Assembly (NCBI GenBank): GCA_002763085.1
Contig: PFCY01000025.1
Span: 1-9,427 of the forward strand
Reading direction: 5' to 3'
Source: Candidatus Pacearchaeota archaeon CG10_big_fil_rev_8_21_14_0_10_32_14
GTDB taxonomy: Archaea > Nanobdellota > Nanobdellia > Pacearchaeales > GW2011-AR1
DNA: 9,427 nucleotides
The notes below the pieces were generated by a model. That model did no database searches and was not told the DNA's origin. It worked only from the letters and a program-made list of their open reading frames with translations. A program made the translations under genes and the position numbers. Shown here one piece after another: positions 1-4,941 of the stretch (position 1 is its first letter; every line of letters begins with the position of its first letter).

Positions 1-18
1 GTCGCATAATTTGTGAGC

Positions 19-55
19 ATTAATCTGCGAAGCAGCAAAATATTAATCAGTTTTT
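19..55 (+). terminator. Hairpin followed by T-run, possible terminator of an upstream gene
   Basis: The palindromic hexamer ATTAAT at 19-24 can pair with its copy at 42-47, enclosing a CTGC/GCAG stem (25-28 with 32-35) with a GAA loop. CAG and a run of five T (51-55) follow. Archaeal transcripts usually end at T-rich tracts, with or without a stem, so this could end a plus-strand gene lying before the window. It could equally belong to the structured region that follows. The structure was drawn by hand with no energy calculation. Confidence 0.35.
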
Positions 56-76
56 CTTTCCCTCCTCCCTCCCCTC
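51..76. repeat. 26-nt uninterrupted pyrimidine tract (G-rich on minus strand)
   Basis: Every base from 51 to 76 is C or T. On the minus strand, the complement of 60-74 reads as G runs of four, three, two and three separated by single A bases, a composition compatible with a two-tetrad G-quadruplex. It stands out in an otherwise AT-rich intergenic region. It could act as a terminator or pause site on the plus strand. No coding frame explains it. Confidence 0.5.
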
Positions 77-78
77 AA

Positions 79-158
79 CCTCTAAGGTAGAGGCTCCTCC
101 CAGATTAGTGGGTATCGAGGTTGAAAACCTCGAATCAAGTGGGAAATCCTCTGACACA
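79..158 (+). ncRNA. Candidate structured small RNA (H/ACA-like shape), unproven
   Basis: Several complementary segments nest. AGAGG (89-93) pairs with CCTCT (148-152), TCCCA (98-102) with TGGGA (140-144), GAT (103-105) with ATC (134-136), and a perfect 8-bp stem TCGAGGTT/AACCTCGA (115-122 with 126-133) closes on a GAA loop. ACA (154-156) follows the outer stem one base later, as in archaeal H/ACA guide RNAs. I cannot identify a convincing kink-turn or a target, and the internal loop is small if the TCCCA stem forms. A competing stem, CCTCT/AGAGG (79-83 with 89-93), is also possible. In AT-rich archaeal genomes a GC-richer non-coding patch often marks a structured RNA. The strand is assumed from the ACA position. 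Confidence 0.3.
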
Positions 159-339
159 AAAAACTGCAAAACATTTCAACAAAGTAAAGATAATATCAAG
201 TTATGAACACGAGTAGAGATCGCGAGTTGGATAGGGGAATCTAAATCTTCAGTGAGATTTTTCAAATCTAAGAAAGAAATTGAGTGGGAATTTGAAAACC
301 AAATTAAACAAAAAAATATAGATTCATATACAATAATCC
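159..339. other. Intergenic stretch without a convincing gene
   Basis: No plausible coding frame is visible. The one ATG-initiated plus-strand frame here (from 203) gives only 13 residues. A small hairpin, AAATCT/AGATTT (243-248 with 255-260), runs into five T (258-262). The words AGTGGG and TTGAAAACC, seen in the structured element at 107-129, recur at 283-300. Nothing else is recognisable. Confidence 0.5.
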
Positions 340-347
340 TTTAATAC
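340..347 (+). promoter_or_regulatory. TATA-like box for the small membrane protein gene
   Basis: TTTAATAC is centred about 25 nt before the ATG at 368, the same spacing seen at most other genes here, and predicts a leaderless transcript. A second AT-rich element, AAAAAATATA (311-320), would place the transcript start about 25 nt before the ATG. The perfect palindrome CCAAATTTGG (351-360) lies between box and start and could be an operator. Confidence 0.4.
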
Positions 348-367
348 TGACCAAATTTGGGCGTTTA

Positions 368-511
368 ATGGAAAAACTATCGATTATGTTTGTAGTATTT
401 TTCTTTATCGGACTTATCGTTTTGTTCTCTGAGATTAATTCTAATCTTTGGATCGCCTGCGTCATGATAGCAATTCTTCAAGGGGCATGGATTTGGTCAA
501 AGGCAAAATAG
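368..511 (+). CDS. Small two-helix membrane protein (47 aa)
   Basis: ATG at 368 opens a 47-codon frame ending in TAG. The product begins MEKLSIMFVV and has two hydrophobic stretches, residues about 5-21 and 27-43, joined by a short polar turn (SEINSN) and ending in the basic tail SKAK, so a helical hairpin in the membrane is predicted. No family is recognised. A TATA-like box sits at the usual distance from the ATG, which together with the strong membrane pattern argues for a real gene. It lies 39 nt before the methyltransferase start on the same strand, so the two may be partly co-transcribed, although the downstream gene also has its own TATA-like element. A role as membrane partner of that enzyme is only inference. 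Confidence 0.55.
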   Translation: MEKLSIMFVVFFFIGLIVLFSEINSNLWIACVMIAILQGAWIWSKAK

Positions 512-521
512 ACAGTTAACA

Positions 522-529
522 TTAAATAA
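522..529 (+). promoter_or_regulatory. TATA-like box for the methyltransferase gene
   Basis: TTAAATAA is centred about 25 nt before the ATG at 551. This spacing favours ATG 551 over the in-frame GTG at 539. Confidence 0.45.
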
Positions 530-550
530 TTTATTTTTGTGAGAAATATT

Positions 551-1108
551 ATGGGAAGAAAAATTTCATTATTTGAAGCATTTCTCAAAGACAAATCTGG
601 AGTTGCCTCAATTGTCCCATCTTCAAAATCTACAGTCAAGATAATTTGCGGTATGATTCCATATAGAGAAGAAAATACAATCATAGAATATGGTCCAGGA
701 ACAGGAGCAATAACTAAAGGACTTCTTAAAAAAATGGGCAATGATTCGCAACTCATATTAATAGAGCAGAATAATGAATTATATAATTCATTGACAAAAC
801 AATTTACTTCCGATAGCAGAGTCTCCATTTTTCACGATCTAGCTCAAAATGTAAAAAATATTCTCCAGAGGAAATCAATCTATGAAGTTGATACCATTGT
901 TTCAGGCATTCCATTTTCATACCTTGACGACATTACGGCTCAATTAATTGTTGATCAATCAAAGAATTTACTTAAAATTGGAGGTCAACTGATTGTTTAC
1001 CAATTCAAAGACGACATAGAAAGATATCTTAGAAATTTTAGGGAAGTTCGTGTAAAAGAAAATCCATTTAATATTCCACCGCTGAAGATTTACAATGCAA
1101 TAAATTAA
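551..1108 (+). CDS. Phospholipid N-methyltransferase-like / rRNA adenine dimethylase-fold SAM methyltransferase
   Basis: A 185-residue class I SAM-dependent methyltransferase. The SAM-binding motif I is EYGPGTG (residues 46-52), an acidic motif II residue is E72 in LIEQN, and D96 follows the next strand. The motif IV region reads SGIPFSYLD (118-126) and the C-terminus has NIPPLKIYNA. The SG-[IL]-P-F and N-x-PP signatures resemble the PmtA/COG3963 group (phosphatidylethanolamine or related lipid N-methylation), related in fold to the KsgA/Erm dimethylases. The canonical KsgA/Erm N-[LIV]-P-[FY] motif is replaced by GIPF, so lipid or another small amine is a better guess than rRNA. Archaeal substrates for this group are poorly defined. 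An in-frame GTG at 539 would add four residues; ATG 551 is preferred because of the TATA spacing. The 3' end overlaps the convergent gene by 4 nt. Confidence 0.75.
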   Translation: MGRKISLFEAFLKDKSGVASIVPSSKSTVKIICGMIPYREENTIIEYGPGTGAITKGLLKKMGNDSQLILIEQNNELYNSLTKQFTSDSRVSIFHDLAQNVKNILQRKSIYEVDTIVSGIPFSYLDDITAQLIVDQSKNLLKIGGQLIVYQFKDDIERYLRNFREVRVKENPFNIPPLKIYNAIN

Positions 1109-2247
1109 TTACTTGATTTATTTAACAATGGAAAATAAATATCCTTTGGGAATAAAACAGGAAAAAATCTTTTGAACTGTCGTTCTTTATACGATTTATG
1201 TTCAACCTCTGGATTATTTACTCTTTGAATGTGAGATTGCAAAATCAGAATTTGAACTTCAACTGGAATTCTTTCAAATCTAATGCTTTCAACTTGATTG
1301 CTTATTGAATTAAGGGTCGGGATTGGAGGACGGATGATGAATTTGATCGCATCATAACCAAGTGCAGAACTTTCATTATCACTGGCTTCTCCGTATTTAA
1401 TGACTTTATAATTTTCTAGTCTTTCCATCGCCCGTATTTCCTTTCTAAAAAATCTTACAAGTTTATCTCTTTCCACTTCATTTTCAACAACAAACTCGAC
1501 GCCAATATGATCATTTATTTTATCAGGATATTGTCCTTTCAAAAACATTTTCATCAAGATAGAACCATAACTGACTCTCCCATCATCTCCTAAGATTTTC
1601 AAACGGGATCTAATTGGAGACTGAACTCCATAAACATCAACACCCGCCACAGACTGCCATTTATAATTTAGCCCTTCAATGTGAACTTTACTTGGTTTTT
1701 TAAAATCAAATTGTTCATCAAACCATTTCAAAATAAGCTTATGATGTCTTTTCGCATTCATAATTTCTGGTGATTCATCTATCATTAAAATTCTGTATCC
1801 TAAACCAAACGCTCTAACTTTATCGTATGATTTAAGTAAACTTTCATAATCCATTGTAGTCGGTCGTTTTCCAGATCTAGCTGCAATAAAATCGTCTCTC
1901 GCCTCTTTCATAAATTTTGAGAAATTAAAAGGTAGAGTTACCTCCTGAAGCTTAAAAAAGTTATATTCTTCATGATTAAAATGCTCTTTGAGTAATTGAT
2001 TTATAGCGATTATTCCTCTATTCATAGCATCTGTAAAAACTTTCTGCACGACCGCATTATCTTTGTGGGGAATGAATGAAGTCCGGACTTGGTCAATAAA
2101 ATAAGTGCTCGATGATCCATCATTTATGGCATTGATTATATCTTTCTTCCTAATGTAAAACAAGCTCGGATCAAAAAAAGGTTGCTTATCCCATATATCT
2201 CTAAGATAGGATACATCTTCTGGATAAAATTCATTTATATTTCTCAT
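1105..2247 (-). CDS. RelA/SpoT-like nucleotidyltransferase-domain protein with unique N-terminal half
   Basis: A 380-residue soluble protein. From about residue 210 on it carries, in the right order, the landmarks of the RelA/SpoT synthetase fold. These are R215-x-K217 and YGSILMKM (227-234), matching the R-x-K...SIxxKM loop; DHIGVEF (246-252), matching the metal-binding D-x-x-G-x-R strand, with D246; GY at 297-298, matching the guanine-stacking NGY motif; PVEVQIL (328-334), matching the catalytic E-x-Q strand, with E330 and Q332; and EHKSYK (349-354), matching the H-x-x-YK motif. The conserved Arg after DxxGxR is Glu here, and there is an insertion between R-x-K and SI. Residues 1-200 match nothing I recognise and show no HD-hydrolase motif. 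If active it could transfer pyrophosphate to a nucleotide ((p)ppGpp or a relative) or, like some toxic small alarmone synthetases, to tRNA ends. Archaea generally lack this pathway, so function is uncertain. It is divergent from tRNA-Lys and probably leaderless. Confidence 0.6.
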   Translation of the reverse strand: MRNINEFYPEDVSYLRDIWDKQPFFDPSLFYIRKKDIINAINDGSSSTYFIDQVRTSFIPHKDNAVVQKVFTDAMNRGIIAINQLLKEHFNHEEYNFFKLQEVTLPFNFSKFMKEARDDFIAARSGKRPTTMDYESLLKSYDKVRAFGLGYRILMIDESPEIMNAKRHHKLILKWFDEQFDFKKPSKVHIEGLNYKWQSVAGVDVYGVQSPIRSRLKILGDDGRVSYGSILMKMFLKGQYPDKINDHIGVEFVVENEVERDKLVRFFRKEIRAMERLENYKVIKYGEASDNESSALGYDAIKFIIRPPIPTLNSISNQVESIRFERIPVEVQILILQSHIQRVNNPEVEHKSYKERQFKRFFPVLFPKDIYFPLLNKSSN

Positions 2248-2266
2248 AAGAATTGATGTAGTTACC

Positions 2267-2276
2267 TATATTTTAA
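2267..2276 (-). promoter_or_regulatory. TATA box for the RelA/SpoT-like gene
   Basis: The minus strand reads TTAAAATATA, centred about 25 nt before the ATG at 2247, predicting transcription from the start codon itself. It lies about 20 nt from the divergent tRNA promoter element. Confidence 0.55.
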
Positions 2277-2294
2277 GTTTTTCTAAACCGAGCA

Positions 2295-2303
2295 TTTTTT
2301 AAA
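2295..2303 (+). promoter_or_regulatory. TATA box for tRNA-Lys
   Basis: TTTTTTAAA is centred about 28 nt before the first base of the mature tRNA, the normal position for an archaeal tRNA promoter with almost no leader. Confidence 0.55.
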
Positions 2304-2326
2304 CGTCCATAATATTATTCAGAAAT

Positions 2327-2400
2327 GGTTCCGTAGCTCAGCTTGGTAGAGCACTGGACTCTTAATCCAGGTGTCGTGGGTTCAAATCCCATCGGGACCA
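2327..2400 (+). tRNA. tRNA-Lys (anticodon CTT)
   Basis: A 74-nt cloverleaf can be drawn in full. The acceptor stem is GGTTCCG with CGGGACC (one T-G pair) and the D stem is GCTC/GAGC around a GGTA-containing loop. The anticodon stem is CTGGA/TCCAG with loop CTCTTAA and anticodon CTT at 2361-2363. The T stem is GTGGG/CCCAT with loop TTCAAAT, and the discriminator is A at 2400. The 3' CCA is not encoded, so a CCA-adding enzyme must add it. No intron is present. It decodes AAG lysine codons. It stands alone between the divergent RelA/SpoT-like gene and the 3' end of the convergent interrupted gene, whose stop codon is only 22 nt away. Confidence 0.97.
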
Positions 2401-2422
2401 TAACCAATTATTATTCATAGAG

Positions 2423-3253
2423 TTAACATTCTTGTGAATCTGAAATACGAAAGATATATGATGGAAAGGTAAATGGAGGAGATGATCTTACTTTCTCATA
2501 ACTTACTGCAACAATTATGCTATCTCTCAAACTAAGATTATAATCAGGTTTTGTCGAATTAATGAGATTTTGTTGATCTAGAATATGATGGGTAGTATTG
2601 TTAAGAGAATAATATTCAATAAATAAAGTTGTACTCGAAGAATTACCTGAATTTAATGCAATTTGTAAATTATTTAATCCTGCAGTGGTATTAAACGGAA
2701 TTAAATCAAACTATATTTCTGAATCTCCGCATACAAGATTTGAAATCTTAAAAAGAGTGACCATAAAATCTTTCTCATCATAAGTTATAGAATCGACATC
2801 ATAATATCTTTTAGATTTTTCTAAAACTCAATCCACTTCATTTATTGTAGAAGATTCTTCATATAGATATAAAGATTCAAACTCTTGAGATAAATTGTAT
2901 TTCTCAGAATATTTTAATTCCAATGATTCTAATTGATCGTAATCAGAAAAATTAATTCTATCGATTATTTCTTTATTTTCGTTTTTATAAACTAAAGTAA
3001 AGCAATCACCCTTTATTTGAGATACGAATGTTTCGTTTAATGATTTACCATTATCCTTAACGCATTTAAAAACTAAAATATTTACTCTATTTATTTCGTC
3101 TAAAGTGACTTCCTCTGAATTAAGAGCTGTCTTACTCTTAGTGAATTTATGCTCATTATACTTCAAATATCCCGCAACAACCACTCCGACAACCAAAATA
3201 ATTATAATAATTCCAATCAAAACATAAATTACAACACCACCTTTTTTATTCAT
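2423..3253 (-). pseudogene. Pilin-like exported protein gene interrupted by in-frame TGA and TAG
   Basis: The product begins MNKKGGVVIYVLIG and continues with one long hydrophobic helix (residues about 7-27), the pattern of an archaeal class III (type IV pilin-like) signal or N-terminal anchor. A hydrophilic outer domain follows. After 141 residues there is a TGA (2828-2830), but the same frame continues with protein-like sequence, meets a TAG (2711-2713, codon 181) and runs to a TAA (2423-2425), 277 codons in all with no frame shift. Both parts contain N-glycosylation sequons (NET, NLS, NTT, NSS, NTT, NST, NLS), consistent with one extracytoplasmic domain, and neither contains Trp. No start codon suits a separate downstream gene. 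The simplest reading is a recently inactivated gene; the first 141 residues may still be made. ATG 3253 is chosen over ATG 3262 because the TATA box lies 26 nt before it. Confidence 0.6.
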
Positions 3254-3274
3254 AATTTCCATAATGCCTCATTA

Positions 3275-3283
3275 TTATAAAAA
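3275..3283 (-). promoter_or_regulatory. TATA box for the interrupted pilin-like gene
   Basis: The minus strand reads TTTTTATAA, centred 26 nt before ATG 3253 but only 17 nt before ATG 3262. A GAGG word lies just before ATG 3262, so initiation at 3262 is not excluded. The apparently intact promoter suggests the loss of the reading frame is recent or that the gene is still expressed. Confidence 0.5.
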
Positions 3284-3318
3284 CTTCTTAAAAAATTCCA
3301 CATCAATTCCTTTGTGTT

Positions 3319-3339
3319 AAAAAAAAGAAAAAGTAAAAA
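3319..3339 (-). terminator. Oligo-T terminator of the winged-helix gene
   Basis: On the minus strand, about 20 nt after the winged-helix stop codon, there are T runs of five, five and eight separated by AC and C. Successive T-runs without an obligatory hairpin are the standard archaeal termination signal. Confidence 0.6.
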
Positions 3340-3359
3340 TCTATCGGGGCAGTTACCAA

Positions 3360-3638
3360 TTATCTAATTAGTTTTTGAATATTTTCTATAGCTTCTGCGA
3401 CTTCATTACCTTTCTTAGTAAGTTGTATTAGTTTTATTCGCCCCTTCTTCTGAAATACAACTAATCCTAATTCTTCTAAGGTCTGCAGAATTTTTACAGC
3501 ATGGCTGTAAGTACAATCTACCTCTTTGGCTAAAATGCTGCCGTATCTCATCCTCGAATTCTTTTTCAAGTTAACCAGCATTAAAGCCGGTTTTCTTCGG
3601 AAAAAGATATCAAAGTTATCTTTCATAGCTAAATCCAT
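3360..3638 (-). CDS. Small winged helix-turn-helix protein, probable transcription regulator
   Basis: A 92-residue basic protein made up almost wholly of a winged-helix domain. Residues about 14-26 form helix 1 (RKPALMLVNLKK). RYGSILAKEVDCTYSHAVKILQTLEELGLV (split here by eye into two helices, about 31-40 and 42-60) is the helix-turn-helix, with the recognition helix near TYSHAVKILQTLEELG. VVFQKKGRIKLIQLTKKG is the beta-hairpin wing, and the tail helix is about 76-92. This architecture is common in MarR-like archaeal regulators of under 100 residues. No sensor domain is present. Start ATG 3638 fits the TATATAT element 25 nt upstream; ATG 3626 (residue 5) fits the nearby TTTAAAAA less well. 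The gene is divergent from the metallophosphoesterase across 200 nt containing inverted repeats, which may be its operators. The target is unknown. Confidence 0.75.
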   Translation of the reverse strand: MDLAMKDNFDIFFRRKPALMLVNLKKNSRMRYGSILAKEVDCTYSHAVKILQTLEELGLVVFQKKGRIKLIQLTKKGNEVAEAIENIQKLIR

Positions 3639-3650
3639 GGTAGTTCAAAA

Positions 3651-3666
3651 TTTTTAAAGTATATAT
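3651..3666 (-). promoter_or_regulatory. AT-rich promoter of the winged-helix gene
   Basis: The minus strand has ATATATA (complement of 3660-3666, about 25 nt before ATG 3638) and CTTTAAAAA (complement of 3651-3659, about 29 nt before ATG 3626). Either could be the TATA box, so the start codon is not fully settled. Confidence 0.45.
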
Positions 3667-3724
3667 CCAGACAACATCTTCCTTTTAAATGTTTCGTAAA
3701 ATATACTTTCAAAAGAGTTACTAC

Positions 3725-3752
3725 TCACCGAGGTGAAAACACTGAATTTCAC
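3725..3752. promoter_or_regulatory. Overlapping inverted repeats between divergent genes, possible operator
   Basis: TCACCGAGGTGA (3725-3736) is a perfect 5-bp dyad with a 2-base centre. Overlapping it, GTGAAA (3733-3738) is complementary to TTTCAC (3747-3752) across an 8-base spacer. They sit between the winged-helix gene and the metallophosphoesterase gene, where a homodimeric winged-helix protein would be expected to bind. The functional link is inference. Confidence 0.3.
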
Positions 3753-3808
3753 AATCAATTTTATTAGATTCACCACTCAATAATTGTATCAAAAATAGAA
3801 ATCGTAAA

Positions 3809-3817
3809 GTTTAACTA
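3809..3817 (+). promoter_or_regulatory. TATA-like box for the metallophosphoesterase gene
   Basis: GTTTAACTA is centred 26 nt before ATG 3839, preceded by the purine-rich GTAAA that could serve as a TFB-recognition element. Confidence 0.45.
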
Positions 3818-3838
3818 TCAAAAAAATTACAATAAGTT

Positions 3839-4456
3839 ATGGAAGAAAACAAAAAAACAAAATTTTTGGCGATCGCAGATATCCATAATGACTCGAAGTT
3901 AGTTATGCGATTAGCCGAGCGGGCAAAAAACGAAAATGTTGATATTGTAATTTTAGCCGGAGACTTAACTTGGTTGAATAAAGAACCAAAAAATATTGTC
4001 GGTCCGTTTCTGGAACAAAATAAAAAAGTCTTGCTCTTGCATGGAAATCATGAATCGAATGACACAATAAATTTTCTGACCGAACTATATCAAAATACAA
4101 AAAATCTTCATGGGTATGGAATGAAACACAATGATATTGGAATTTTTGGAGTCGGAGGAGCTGATTTTGGGATAGAACCTATGACAGAAAAAGATTTCAA
4201 AAATGCGTTGAATCATTCACACTCTTACATAAAAGAAATGAAAAAGAAAATTCTTATTACTCATATGCATCCTGCGGATACAAAATCTGAATTCTCCGGA
4301 TTTGACGGAAGCACCTCAATAAGAGAAGCTATTGAAAAATTTCAACCAGACTTCGCTCTTTTCGGACACATTCATGAAGCCTCGGGTATTGAAGAAAAAA
4401 TCGGAAAAACAAGATTGATAAATGTTTCTAGGAAAGAAGTTGTATTTGAGATTTGA
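3839..4456 (+). CDS. Calcineurin-like metallophosphoesterase
   Basis: A 205-residue cytosolic protein with all metal-site motifs of the calcineurin-like phosphoesterase superfamily: D14-x-H16 (ADIHND), G41-D42 (AGDL), G69-N70-H71-E72 (GNHE), H142 (THMHP) and G176-H177-x-H179 (GHIHE). The two-metal centre (ligands D14, H16, D42, N70, H142, H177, H179) is therefore complete and the enzyme should hydrolyse a phosphomonoester or phosphodiester. The size, single-domain form and the THMHP and GHIHE signatures match the archaeal Icc-like/YfcE-type group, whose substrates are mostly unassigned. There is no signal peptide and no extra domain. The start is supported by the TATA spacing. The 3' end overlaps the convergent Nudix gene by 29 nt, so the two transcripts could form antisense pairs. 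Confidence 0.88.
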   Translation: MEENKKTKFLAIADIHNDSKLVMRLAERAKNENVDIVILAGDLTWLNKEPKNIVGPFLEQNKKVLLLHGNHESNDTINFLTELYQNTKNLHGYGMKHNDIGIFGVGGADFGIEPMTEKDFKNALNHSHSYIKEMKKKILITHMHPADTKSEFSGFDGSTSIREAIEKFQPDFALFGHIHEASGIEEKIGKTRLINVSRKEVVFEI

Positions 4457-4880
4457 ATTTTAAATAAGATTCAAAAGCGGGAAATAAGTTCTGAATAAGA
4501 TTACAATCCTTATACTTAAGAGGATCAATCCATTCAAAAGAATCATAATCTCTGCTTAATTCGACTCTATCTGATTTAGAAAAACATTCAAAAAACGTAC
4601 CAACAATCTGCAATTGTTGATCTCCAATTATAGGTCTCCATTCTCCGACAGAAAATGGATTTCCTATTTTTATCTCAAGTCCTGTTTCTTCGTATACTTC
4701 TCTTCTTAATCCATCATCAAATCTTTCTAATGGTTTAACTCTTCCACCAACAACGTCATATTTTCCAGAATTAGTTCCCTCGTCATAAGATGAAGATTCT
4801 TTAAGAAGTAATATTTTTCCCTCAAAACAAACAAATGCTTTCATAGCCGGGAAAATTTTGATGTCTGGATTTTGATTCAT
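4428..4880 (-). CDS. Nudix hydrolase
   Basis: A 150-residue single-domain protein with a perfect Nudix box, GX5EX7REUXEEXGU, at residues 46-68 (key residues G46, E52, R60, E61, E64, E65, G67), flanked by the expected strands: FVCFEGKILLLKES before, and YDVVGG leading into the box. The REVYEE segment supplies the Mg2+ ligands. Such enzymes cleave nucleoside diphosphates linked to another group; the exact substrate cannot be read from the sequence. A TTG codon at 4901 would extend the frame by seven residues, but the TATA box lies only a few bases from it and 26 nt from ATG 4880, so 4880 is chosen. The last 29 nt overlap the end of the metallophosphoesterase gene on the other strand. The stop is TAG. 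Confidence 0.88.
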   Translation of the reverse strand: MNQNPDIKIFPAMKAFVCFEGKILLLKESSSYDEGTNSGKYDVVGGRVKPLERFDDGLRREVYEETGLEIKIGNPFSVGEWRPIIGDQQLQIVGTFFECFSKSDRVELSRDYDSFEWIDPLKYKDCNLIQNLFPAFESYLKFKSQIQLLS

Positions 4881-4901
4881 AAGTATTAATCTAAAAAACA
4901 A

Positions 4902-4910
4902 TATTTATAG
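4902..4910 (-). promoter_or_regulatory. TATA box for the Nudix gene
   Basis: The minus strand reads CTATAAATA, centred 26 nt before ATG 4880. The alternative TTG start at 4901 nearly abuts this box and so would not be transcribed from it. Confidence 0.6.
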
Positions 4911-4941
4911 ATTATTGTAATAAAGAAATTGTATTTACGAT

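Noticed and set aside
176..340. Minus-strand open stretch of 54 codons containing a protein-like segment (LDLKNLTEDLDSPIQ).
   Set aside because: It has no ATG or GTG, only an internal TTG, and no promoter element at the usual spacing. It is too short to separate from chance; at best a remnant.
539..550. GTG start four codons before the methyltransferase ATG, and GTGA as a Shine-Dalgarno site.
   Set aside because: The TATA-like box is 25 nt from ATG 551 but only about 13 nt from GTG 539, so the leaderless ATG start fits better. A GTGA ribosome site remains possible but is not needed.
478..828. Minus-strand open frame of 116 codons.
   Set aside because: It lies antisense to the methyltransferase and the end of the small membrane protein, both of which have better coding and motif evidence.
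2711..2830. Genome-wide reassignment of TGA or TAG to explain the interrupted gene.
   Set aside because: Several well-identified genes in the window end at TAG or TGA exactly where their families end (DUF192 at TGA, topA at TAG).
4881..4901. TTG start for the Nudix gene.
   Set aside because: The promoter box nearly abuts it, so a transcript beginning near ATG 4880 would not include it. The same reasoning removes the TTG at 5301.
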